The position numbers and the translations under genes were made by a program. A stretch of DNA of 48,856 bases from an uncultured Solobacterium sp. (lineage in GTDB: Bacteria > Bacillota_I > Bacilli_A > Erysipelotrichales > Erysipelotrichaceae). The stretch is from contig CAKMPP010000035.1 in NCBI GenBank assembly GCA_927911475.1, positions 1 through 48,856 on the forward strand. The letters are read 5' to 3'. How positions within the stretch are numbered: the stretch's first letter is position 1; each line of letters begins with the position of its first letter. The notes beneath the pieces were generated by a model, which saw nothing but the letters and a program-made list of their open reading frames with translations, searched no databases and had not been told where the DNA came from. Shown in pieces: positions 39,074 through 47,343 of the stretch.

Positions 39074-39997
39074 TTACATATATTTTCTTAGAAAGCGCAA
39101 AACATTGCGATATGCAATATCTTTGATTTCTTCACTTGTAAATCCTACACGCTGCAATGCTTTGATGAAATTCTGTGCCTGGGAAGGACCATACATATTA
39201 TGCTCCTCACCATCATTATAATATTCACCAAAGTCAAACCCACAAGCAACATGTTTTACTCCAACAAGATCTGCTACGTACTTTGCATGTTTTGCTAGAT
39301 GTAGTGCATCTTGTTTTTGTTGTTCTGTATGAATAAACGAACAACATGCATTCATACCAATTAAACCATCTTTACTTGCAATAGCACGAATCTGTTGATC
39401 TGTAAGGTTTCTTTCCACAAAACAACGACCCTTTGCATTTGAGTGTGTCGCGATTACCGGTTGTGTTGAACAGGATAGAATATCCCAGAATGTCTTCTCA
39501 TTTGCATGAGATACATCCACAATCATATGTAATTCATTCATTTTGGCAATTGCTTGCTTACCAAGTTCTGTTAACCCTCTTGTAGGATCACCTGAGTTGC
39601 CTGTCGCAAGTGCATTTTGATCATTCCAACATAGTGAACCAATCCGATTACCCTCGTCGTATAACCATTGAATCTTCTCTTCTACATCTTCATGAATGCC
39701 ACACATTCCCTCAATGGTCATTAAGAATGCTGTCCCCTGTTGCTCATCATCTAAATCATCCTTGGTATAGATAACTTTATATCCAGAGGCAGTAATATCA
39801 TTCTTCACTTTCATAACAACATCTTGCATCTCTTGCCAGCTCTCCGTTCCTACAAAGAAACTAGCTGCAGAAGTATATGCAATCTGCCCTTGTTTAAAAC
39901 GAGTACTCCAATCTTTCTTTAAGATGGATGTTTTACCATCTGTGTAAAATGGTTTAATAGCTTCTGCTAAGTCCGCATGTAAATCAAAGATTTTCAT
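39074..39997 (-). CDS. Membrane-dipeptidase family protein (M19)
   Basis: This 307-aa dinuclear zinc enzyme of the renal dipeptidase family carries the first metal pair in FDLHADLAEA (His-x-Asp), the bridging Glu in MTIEGMCGI, and later His in VDVSHAN and ATHSNAKG. It likely cleaves dipeptides, including D-amino-acid-containing ones, in the cytoplasm, as there is no signal peptide. Its ATG lies inside the end of coaX (14-base overlap in another frame), so it is expressed with the CoA genes, although no pathway link is known. Confidence 0.9.
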   Translation of the reverse strand: MKIFDLHADLAEAIKPFYTDGKTSILKKDWSTRFKQGQIAYTSAASFFVGTESWQEMQDVVMKVKNDITASGYKVIYTKDDLDDEQQGTAFLMTIEGMCGIHEDVEEKIQWLYDEGNRIGSLCWNDQNALATGNSGDPTRGLTELGKQAIAKMNELHMIVDVSHANEKTFWDILSCSTQPVIATHSNAKGRCFVERNLTDQQIRAIASKDGLIGMNACCSFIHTEQQKQDALHLAKHAKYVADLVGVKHVACGFDFGEYYNDGEEHNMYGPSQAQNFIKALQRVGFTSEEIKDIAYRNVLRFLRKYM

Positions 39998-40771
39998 AGT
40001 CTTTCCCCTTATTGATATCGTATAAAATCTTCATTCCCTTAAATGCTATATCCGCATCGTATGCATTAATCTCATCTGTTTCACTTGCGATAATCTTACC
40101 TAAACCACCTGTCGCAATAACCATGCATGATGGATCATGAGCTCCTTCTTCATTGTTTTAATAATGTGTTCTACAGAACCGATATAGCCATATACAACAC
40201 CTGCTTGCATACCTTCAATTGTATTGGTACCAAGTACAGACTTTGGCTTTACAATCTCAATTTCCGGTAACTTAGCCGTCATAGAAGTTAATGCATTCAG
40301 ACTAATACCTAAACCTGGCTGAATTACAACATAGCGGAAGACACCATTTTGATCAATGTAGTCATAGGTCGTTGCAGTACCAAAGTCTACAATAATGCAT
40401 GAGCGATGAAACGTATTCCATGCATAGGTTGTGTTCACAATACGGTCTGCACCAATTGACCTAGGTGCCTCTGTATCAAGTTTGATATCCATTTGCATCT
40501 CATTTGTTACAATCATTGGTTTTTGATGTAAATATTTAATCACTGCAGAAGTTAAAGAATACATTAGTTTTGGTACAACGGAAGAAATAATAATGCCAGT
40601 AATATCCGCAGCTTTTAACTGTAATGTATTTAAGAATGTTGTAATGAAGAAACCGTACTCATCACTCGTACGTGTCGTTTGTGTCATAAGACGATAACGA
40701 CCAACAATCTTTTCTCCATCAAGAATTCCCATGGAAATATTTGTATTTCCAACATCAATTGTTAATAACAT
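39984..40771 (-). CDS. coaX: Type III pantothenate kinase (one frameshift as read)
   Basis: It phosphorylates pantothenate, the first step of coenzyme A synthesis. The N-terminus LLTIDVGNTNISMGI is the ASKHA phosphate loop. SIGADRIVN and VDFGTATTYDYID are the substrate and metal motifs. A base is missing near 40140, and correction adds the tail HDPSCMVIATGGLGKII and gives 262 aa. ATG 40771 is used, with GTGAGG about seven bases upstream, rather than an upstream TTG. It follows coaBC by eight bases, giving a CoA operon. Confidence 0.94.
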
Positions 40772-40779
40772 AGTTGTCC

Positions 40780-41964
40780 TCACTTCTTTAGGCAATGGCG
40801 CAATATTTCTTTCGCTGTTTCATCTTTGGATATATCCTAAATCTTCTACACTTGTTGGTGAAATGATTTTTGACAAATATTTGTATCTACACCAAAACCA
40901 GCGCCAGGTTCACGGATACTATTTGCGATAATATAATTTGCATTTTTTTCTTGTAGCTTCTTTGCGGCGTTTTCTAATAAATTCTCTGTTTCCATCGCAA
41001 AGCCAATTACCATCTGGTCTTCACGCTTCTTCTGTCCGATTGTTAGAAGAATATCCTGCGTGCGTTTAAGAGCGATGGATAAATCACCATCTGTCTTTTT
41101 GATTTTCTGTTCTGCCTTTTCAATTGGTGTATAATCTGCAACTGCCGCAGACATGATTAGAACATCAGCTTTTTCGAAATTATCAATAACACACTTAGCC
41201 ATATCAGCTGCACTTGTCACACTTACAACATCAACACCGTATGGTTTTGGTAGGTTTGTCTTCCCTGAAATTAGTGTTACCCTAGCACCTGCATTACGTG
41301 CTTCCTTTGCTAATGCATAACCCATCTTTCCAGTTGAATGATTTGTAATATATCGTATCGGATCAAGCTCTTCTTGCGTAGCACCTGCAGTTATCACAAC
41401 ATGTCTTCCATTTAGATAACGGTCTGTTTCTACAAGAGACGCAATCGCATCTTCGATTTCTTCTGGTTCAGGTAAACGTCCTGCACCTACATCACCACAA
41501 GCAAGATATCCAGCACCACTGCACATGATATGTATACCGTATTTTTGACATGTCGCAATATTATCCTGTGTGATTGGATTATTTAACATATTTGTATTCA
41601 TTGCAGGAACAATTAACTTTGGACATGTCGAAGCTAAGAATGTAGTCGTTAACATATCATCCGCTAAACCATGTGCAATCTTCGCAATAATATTTGCGGT
41701 AGCTGGCGCCACGACAAATAAATCAGCTTTCTTCGCTAGTGAGATATGATGAACATCTGGTGTATAATCCACTGTAAACATATCTGTAATGACCTTTTGA
41801 TTACTGAGTGTTTGGAATGTTAGAGGCGTTACAAACTTCTCTGCTTCCTTTGTCATAATGACATGAACTTCATTTCCCTGCTTTTTCAGTGAGGAAACTA
41901 ACTGACAAATTTTATATGCAGCAATCCCTGCTGTTACTCCTACGACAATACACTTATTTTTCAT
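40780..41964 (-). CDS. coaBC: Bifunctional phosphopantothenoylcysteine decarboxylase/synthetase (three frameshifts at the 3' end as read)
   Basis: It carries out two CoA steps: CTP-dependent joining of cysteine to phosphopantothenate and FMN-dependent decarboxylation. The CoaC domain (residues 1-180) has VVGVTAGIAAYK, PAMNTNML and the active-site Cys in MCSGAGYLACGDVG. The CoaB domain has ITAGATQEELDPIRYITNHSTGKMG and AAVADY. Small indels at 40875-40877, 40867-40871 and about 40831-40834 scramble the last ~40 codons. Repair gives 393 aa ending in a helix (SKDETAKEILRHCLKK) and a stop eight bases before coaX. Confidence 0.94.
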
Positions 41965-42034
41965 ATACCCTACCTTCTTGTAAATATTATAACACGCAAA
42001 ATATGCTAATATTAGTGGCAGAGGTATATGAAAT

Positions 42035-42594
42035 ATGACGAATCCACAGACATTTTTAGTAGTATCCGATATTCACGGTGCTCTTTCAGGTGCTAAAGCA
42101 ATGGAAGAGGCCTTCTCATATCATCACGCAGATAAAATTCTCTGCCTAGGAGATGTTTTATATCACGGTCCAAGAAAATGACTTACCAAGCCGACTATGC
42201 CCCAAAAAGAAGTCATTTCAATCATAATGCATTCAAAGATAAGATTATTGCAGTACGTGGTAACTGTGATGCGGAAGTAGACCAGATGGTACTGAACTTT
42301 CCAATTACTGCTGACTACAATATCCTTTTCCATGGAGCACATCAAATCTTTATGTCACACGGCCATGTATATGGTCCAAATAATCTACCTACCCTAAGTG
42401 TGGGAGATAGTTTCCTCTCAGGTCACACGCATATTCCAACTGCTTATGAAAAAGATGGTATCTTACTTTTAAACCCAGGATCCATCTCTTTACCAAAAGA
42501 AAACCATCCAAGAACATACGCCATTATCAACGAAGATGGATTTACAGTTTACACACTTGATCATAAACAATACATGCATACAGATTGGCTATAA
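42035..42594 (+). CDS. yfcE: YfcE/MJ0936-type metallophosphoesterase (four frameshifts as read)
   Basis: It is a calcineurin-like phosphodiesterase with two metals. Motifs are VVSDIHGAL, LGDVLYHGPR, RGNCDAEVDQ, SHGHVYG and LSGHTHIP, all in the usual order. Four single-base indels fall within about 50 bases: extra at 42175-42178, 42191-42192 and 42204-42208, and missing near 42224. Correcting them gives 185 aa, the YfcE length, with the family segment NDLPSDYAPKEV. The density of errors makes it the least certain of the repaired genes, and true decay cannot be excluded. It is divergent from coaBC. Confidence 0.85.
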
Positions 42595-42600
42595 ATCATG

Positions 42601-42606
42601 TATAAT
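42601..42606 (+). promoter_or_regulatory. Possible -10 box of deoD
   Basis: TATAAT stands 26 bases before the deoD ATG and just after the yfcE stop. The -35 region is poor. Confidence 0.4.
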
Positions 42607-42632
42607 ATAGAAAAGAAAGTTGAGGATTAATC

Positions 42633-43350
42633 ATGTCTACACCACATAACAGTGCCGAAAAAGGCCAGTTTGCAAAAACAGTCTTAATGCCAGGTGATCC
42701 ACTTCGTGCAAAGTTTATCGCTGAAACATTCTTGGAGAATCCAGTATTAGTTAATAACGTACGCGGTGTTCAAGGATACACAGGAACTTGGAAAGGTGAG
42801 CCTGTATCCGTTATGGCATCAGGAATGGGAATGCCATCTATCGGCATCTACTCTTACGAGTTATTTACAGAATATGATGTAGAAAACATTATTCGTATCG
42901 GTTCTGCTGGTGCTTATCAACCAGAATTAAAATTATTTGATGTCATTCTAGCAGATGCAGCTTATTCCGAATCTTCATTCGCAAGAGAACAGTGCGGAAA
43001 TACAAGCGATACAATTAAGCCATCTGCAGAATTAAATGAAAAGATTAAAAAAGGCTGCAGAAAATCTTGGAATGAAGATTACTGAAGGTTTAATTCATTC
43101 ATCTGACGTATTCTATCGCGAAAAGAACGTTACATACTTACCAAAGGTAGTAGATGAACTACATTGCTTAGGTGTTGAAATGGAAAGTTTTGCACTATTC
43201 TCAAATGCAAATGTATTAGGAAAGAACGCAGCTTGCTTACTAACAATTTCTGATAGCTTTGTATCACCAGAAATTACAACTGCTGAACAACGTCAAACAG
43301 CTTTCACAGATATGATGAAGATTGCTTTAGACGCTGCAATCGCTGACTAA
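42633..43350 (+). CDS. deoD: Purine-nucleoside phosphorylase, DeoD type (one frameshift as read)
   Basis: This hexameric enzyme splits purine (deoxy)nucleosides with phosphate for salvage. Family segments are MPGDPLRAKFIAETFL, the NNVRGVQGYTGTWKG loop, IIRIGSAGAY and VEMESFALFSNA. The catalytic Asp lies in LTISDSF. One extra base in the A-run at 43047-43052 breaks it, and repair gives 238 aa, the length of E. coli DeoD to within a residue. GAGGATTAATC precedes the ATG. Confidence 0.96.
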
Positions 43351-43385
43351 ATCAAAAAGTGAACTAATTGGTTCACTTTTTGATT
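43350..43385. terminator. Perfect 15-pair bidirectional terminator
   Basis: AATCAAAAAGTGAAC pairs fully with its complement around a six-base loop, with A- and T-runs on both arms. It spans the end of deoD and the last codons of the opposite gene. Confidence 0.85.
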
Positions 43386-43948
43386 GCACTATTTAATACT
43401 TCCTCATCATTTGGAAACTCTTCTAGGAATGTATCCATCACTACCTGACACAAACCTGCAACTTCTTTTGAATATCCTAATCGCTTTGGTAAGCGCACAA
43501 AGATATTTATGATTTCATCTGCCACATTTCCAACAACTACATGTTCATCGCGCTTCCCCATTCCAAAGAAGTATGATTTTGAATTGTTCTTTTTACTTAA
43601 ACGAATGTAGGTTCTAGCCAGATGTCTCCACTCTGCAGTTAGATATTCAGATTGTTCATCATTTAGCGCTAGTTCTTTTAGGAATTGTTGAAATTCCTGC
43701 TTTTTCTTTGTAAGTACAAAACTTCCAAAACTTTCATCTGCCATCATCTTCATCATCAAACATGCATGCATAAAGTGATCTGCGGGCTTTCTTAACTTTG
43801 CATTTCCATACCGCTTCATTAAAACTTCCAACATACCCTTTACCATTTCATCTTCACTATGATCATTTTGGTATTCTTGAAGTAATATGTAGCGTTCATA
43901 ACTATTGTCTAGAGAATAATATTTTTCTTTTAGTTCATTGATTTCCAT
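43373..43948 (-). CDS. Unknown cytoplasmic protein
   Basis: I do not recognise the family. The 191-aa product is helix-rich and charged (MEINELKEKYYSLDNSYERY), with a Met-rich stretch (HACLMMKMMADESFG) and no signal or membrane helix. The ATG at 43948 has no ribosome site, but a TATAAT ends exactly six bases upstream, so the mRNA may be leaderless. An ATG nine codons earlier is in frame but also lacks a site. It lies between deoD and the mgl operon, convergent with deoD, and its function cannot be inferred. Confidence 0.7.
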   Translation of the reverse strand: MEINELKEKYYSLDNSYERYILLQEYQNDHSEDEMVKGMLEVLMKRYGNAKLRKPADHFMHACLMMKMMADESFGSFVLTKKKQEFQQFLKELALNDEQSEYLTAEWRHLARTYIRLSKKNNSKSYFFGMGKRDEHVVVGNVADEIINIFVRLPKRLGYSKEVAGLCQVVMDTFLEEFPNDEEVLNSAIKK

Positions 43949-43954
43949 ATCAGT

Positions 43955-43960
43955 ATTATA
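43955..43960 (-). promoter_or_regulatory. -10 box six bases before the start codon
   Basis: TATAAT on the minus strand, six bases, then ATG. The same spacing occurs at cls. Confidence 0.4.
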
Positions 43961-43977
43961 CTCGAGAACCAACATAT

Positions 43978-44007
43978 AAAAAAGCGGAAGCCATTTCTGG
44001 TTTCCGC
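43978..44007 (-). terminator. Terminator of the mgl operon
   Basis: A nine-pair stem GCGGAAACC/GGCTTCCGC (with one G-T pair and loop of six) on the minus strand is followed by TTTTTT. Confidence 0.8.
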
Positions 44008-44015
44008 AAATTGAA

Positions 44016-45698
44016 TTATTTCTTTTGAACGTACTTTAAGCAGTCCAATGTTACCGCAGCTAAGATGATGAGACCTTCGAATACGAACTGAAGGTTTGTA
44101 TCAATACCTAAGATTGTTAATGAGTATGTTAACGCTGTAAAGATTGTTACACCGACAACAACACCAGAAATCTTACCGATACCACCAGAGAAGGATACAC
44201 CACCTACTACACAGGCAGCGATAGCATCCATATCCCAACCCTGACCATACGCAGCAGAACCGGAACCTACCATTCGGTTACATTCTAACCATGCACCAAA
44301 TCCATAGAGTACACCAGCCATAGCGAATGCCATGATTGTTACTTTGAATACGTCAATACCCGATACAGCAGCAGCTTCTGGGTTTCCACCCACTGCATAT
44401 AGGTTCTTACCAAATGTTGTCTTATTCCAAATAAACCATACAACAATTACAGCTGTAGCAGCCCATAAGATAATTGTTGGGAAGTTACCAATCTTTGGAA
44501 TAATCATTGCTGGAATATCATTTTCGATAGCACCGAAGGATACACCCTTTGTCGCATATGTAACCATACCGAAGATGATTAACATGTTAGACATAGATGA
44601 AATAAATGGGTGCATCTTATACTTCGCCTTGAAGAAACCAGCAATGGAAGTAAAGATTGTACATAAGATAATACACACAAGCAATGCCAATACTGCTCTT
44701 GCACCAACTGGAAGGCTTGTGAGGTCAAATACTTTACCAAACACTGCACCAGTGTTGATGCCCTTGTGCATGATAATTGTTGAAGCTACCATACCCATAC
44801 CCACCATACGTCCAATGGATAAGTCAGTACCTGCAAGCATTATCACACCAGCTACACCTAATGCCAAGAACATTCTTGGAGATGCCTGCTGTAAGATATT
44901 TAAGATGTTATTGACTGTAAATAAAGGAGTTTTCTTGATAATTGGAGTAACGATACCTAAGCCAATAAATACAAGAATAATGACTAGATATAGACCATTA
45001 CGTAATAACCAATCCTTGCGGTTGAATGTATATAAGTAATGTTCAATCTTCTGTGCCTGTGTTTCAGCAAAGCTGAACTTAGACATCTTCAATAGATCGA
45101 TTAAATGATAACGTTGAATAAACGCTTCATGTTTACGATCCTTAATTGCCTGTAATTCTTTTTGATATATTAGTTTTGCATCAAAGACTTTGTTTTTATA
45201 TACATAGTTTTCATCTTTGATTTCTTGTTTTGCATCAGCGTCATTACCAGTAATCTTAGAAAGATTCTGTGCATGAACATTCTTTAGTTCAGCTAAAAGA
45301 TCACTATATCTCTTTGCGGCAAGAGTTTTTTCTGTAGCGCAACTTGCGACAACCTTTGAATAGTATTCCTTTTCAAAATGTTGATTTAAATAAGTAACGC
45401 CTTCATTGATTAACTTATCTACAGCTGGCTTATTTGCTTTTTCAACTTGTTGAGCAGCTTCTAAAGCCTTCTTAGCCTCAGCGATACGGTTTTCCTTTTC
45501 GCCCTTTGATAAGCTCTTATCGTTCTTTGTCATCTGAAGTACGTTTAGTAACTCAACAGTCTTATCTGTTCCGTCTTTACGTAATTCATCGATTTGTGCT
45601 TGAATCTTACCTACGTGGTCCGTAATTGGTTTTAGTAGGCTTTCTTCCTGATCAACAGAGAGAATCTCTGCCCCTAATTTTTCGTTATTTTGACTCAT
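44016..45698 (-). CDS. mglC: Galactose/methyl-galactoside ABC permease with ~230-residue cytoplasmic N-terminal extension
   Basis: The C-terminal ~325 residues (from about 234) form a normal MglC-type membrane permease: LYLVIILVFIGLGIV, the conserved LAGTDLSIGRMVGMG, GNPEAAAVSGI and GGVSFSGGIGKI. Before them lie about 230 residues rich in Lys, Glu, Ala and Gln, predicted helical or coiled-coil, with no membrane segment. Ordinary MglC is about 336 aa, so this is a fusion or insertion. Its role is unknown; contact with MglA or a regulator is possible. It starts 15 nt after mglA with GGAGGGG in the gap. Confidence 0.92.
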   Translation of the reverse strand: MSQNNEKLGAEILSVDQEESLLKPITDHVGKIQAQIDELRKDGTDKTVELLNVLQMTKNDKSLSKGEKENRIAEAKKALEAAQQVEKANKPAVDKLINEGVTYLNQHFEKEYYSKVVASCATEKTLAAKRYSDLLAELKNVHAQNLSKITGNDADAKQEIKDENYVYKNKVFDAKLIYQKELQAIKDRKHEAFIQRYHLIDLLKMSKFSFAETQAQKIEHYLYTFNRKDWLLRNGLYLVIILVFIGLGIVTPIIKKTPLFTVNNILNILQQASPRMFLALGVAGVIMLAGTDLSIGRMVGMGMVASTIIMHKGINTGAVFGKVFDLTSLPVGARAVLALLVCIILCTIFTSIAGFFKAKYKMHPFISSMSNMLIIFGMVTYATKGVSFGAIENDIPAMIIPKIGNFPTIILWAATAVIVVWFIWNKTTFGKNLYAVGGNPEAAAVSGIDVFKVTIMAFAMAGVLYGFGAWLECNRMVGSGSAAYGQGWDMDAIAACVVGGVSFSGGIGKISGVVVGVTIFTALTYSLTILGIDTNLQFVFEGLIILAAVTLDCLKYVQKK

Positions 45699-45713
45699 GT
45701 CTAACCCCTCCGA

Positions 45714-47222
45714 TTACAAATACATTGCGCTGAGTCTCAGGAGTTCTTCCTGATTTGTCTCTTTTGTATTAACGATTCCGGCAAGACGTCCATTGGACAT
45801 AACACCGATTCGATTTGTGATACCGAGAATCTCTGGCATTTCAGATGAACATACAATAATTGTCTTACCCATCTTCGCCATCTTGATAATTAAATCATAA
45901 ATCTCGTATTTTGCACCAACGTCGATACCACGAGTTGGCTCATCCATCATAAATACCTTTGGATTTCTTTCTAACCACTTACCGAAGATGATCTTCTGTT
46001 GGTTACCACCAGATAGTGATGTAATTGCATCATCTGGTCCCATACACTTTGTATGCATTAAGGCAATTTCCTTAACTGTTGCCTTCTTCATCTTCTCATC
46101 AGACACAACAATACCATTCTTATAGTGATCCATATTTGCAATACAAGTATTGAAAGTTAAATCACTCTTTAAGAATAATCCGTTAGCCTTTCTTTCTTCG
46201 GTAATCATAGCGAATCCATTGTCCATGGCTTCTTTTGCACTATCGAAGTTCATGAGCTTGCCATTGTAATAAACACGACCTGCTGCTCTTGTACGAACGC
46301 CAAAGATTGTTTCCATTAACTCTGTACGTCCAGCACCTACTAGACCATACAAGCCAAAGATTTCACCTTCCTTAACATCGAAACTAACGTCGTCGAGGTA
46401 TGGTGCAAACTTCGTAGAAAGATCTTTGACAGAAAGAATCGTTTCACCTGGTGTATTATCAACCGGAGGGAAACGGTTATCAAGAGAACGTCCAACCATC
46501 GCCGCAATCAAGTCATTCATATTTGTGTCGGTAACGTCTTTTGTCATGATCATCTTACCATCACGCAATACAGACACCTGATCACATATATCAAAAATTT
46601 CATCCATCTTATGAGAAATATAGATAATGGAAATACCCTGACTACGTAGTTTACGCATCATCTGGAATAACTTCTTAACTTCTGGTTCAGTTAATGATGA
46701 TGTAGGCTCATCCAAAACAATAATCTTTGAATGATAAGAAATAGCCTTTGCGATTTCGCACATCTGACGAGCAGATACGGACATCGTACGCATTGGCTGT
46801 GTCAAATTGACTGTAATACCTAAACTACGGAATAACTCAGAAGCCTCCTTCTTCATTCTTCCTTCATCAACAACACCTAAAGAGTTTACTGGATAACGTC
46901 CTAAGAATAGGTTATCAATAACACTACGCTCTAAGCACTGATTAAGTTCTTGGTGAACCATCGCAATACCATTTTCAAGCGCATCTTTTGGACCAGTAAA
47001 ACTTACTTCTTTTCCATCTAGGAAGATACTTCCTTCATCTTTTTGATATGTACCGAACAAACACTTCATCATAGTGGATTTGCCGGCACCATTTTCACCC
47101 ATGAGACCCATAATTGAGCCGGGTTTCACATCTAAATTGATGTGATCAAGTACTCTGTTTCTGCCGAATGATTTCGACATGCCCTTTATCGACAAGATTA
47201 AATTGTCATTTCTTTCTGACAT
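45714..47222 (-). CDS. mglA: Galactose/methyl-galactoside ABC transporter ATP-binding protein
   Basis: This 502-aa double ATPase energises galactose uptake. The first cassette has Walker A GENGAGKSTMMK, Walker B IIVLDEPTSSLT and a degenerate signature (SVSARQMCEIAKA), usual for this family. The second has an altered P-loop (GLVGAGRTELMETIFG), signature SLSGGNQQK and Walker B VFMMDEPTRGIDVG. Length and domain order are normal, so the oddities of the operon are confined to mglB and mglC. It is 121 nt from mglB across a large hairpin. Confidence 0.96.
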   Translation of the reverse strand: MSERNDNLILSIKGMSKSFGRNRVLDHINLDVKPGSIMGLMGENGAGKSTMMKCLFGTYQKDEGSIFLDGKEVSFTGPKDALENGIAMVHQELNQCLERSVIDNLFLGRYPVNSLGVVDEGRMKKEASELFRSLGITVNLTQPMRTMSVSARQMCEIAKAISYHSKIIVLDEPTSSLTEPEVKKLFQMMRKLRSQGISIIYISHKMDEIFDICDQVSVLRDGKMIMTKDVTDTNMNDLIAAMVGRSLDNRFPPVDNTPGETILSVKDLSTKFAPYLDDVSFDVKEGEIFGLYGLVGAGRTELMETIFGVRTRAAGRVYYNGKLMNFDSAKEAMDNGFAMITEERKANGLFLKSDLTFNTCIANMDHYKNGIVVSDEKMKKATVKEIALMHTKCMGPDDAITSLSGGNQQKIIFGKWLERNPKVFMMDEPTRGIDVGAKYEIYDLIIKMAKMGKTIIVCSSEMPEILGITNRIGVMSNGRLAGIVNTKETNQEELLRLSAMYL

Positions 47223-47285
47223 AATTGATTTACCCCTGTTTAACTAAAAATCATAAGCAGTATGGTTAACTACAAACTACTTAGA

Positions 47286-47327
47286 AAGAGGCTACCAGGT
47301 TTTCAAAAGCCTACCTGCTAGCCTCTT
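47286..47327 (-). repeat. Large hairpin between mglB and mglA
   Basis: Arms of nine plus five bases (AAGAGGCTA-CAGGT paired to ACCTG-TAGCCTCTT, one mismatch) enclose a 12-base loop. No T-run follows, so it is more likely an mRNA stabiliser or processing site that raises binding-protein output than a terminator. Confidence 0.7.
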
Positions 47328-47343
47328 AGAAAATCTTACTGAA

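Noticed and set aside
44332..45039. Long plus-strand open frame of 235 codons
   Set aside because: It is antisense to mglC, with composition explained by the complementary codons and no ribosome site.
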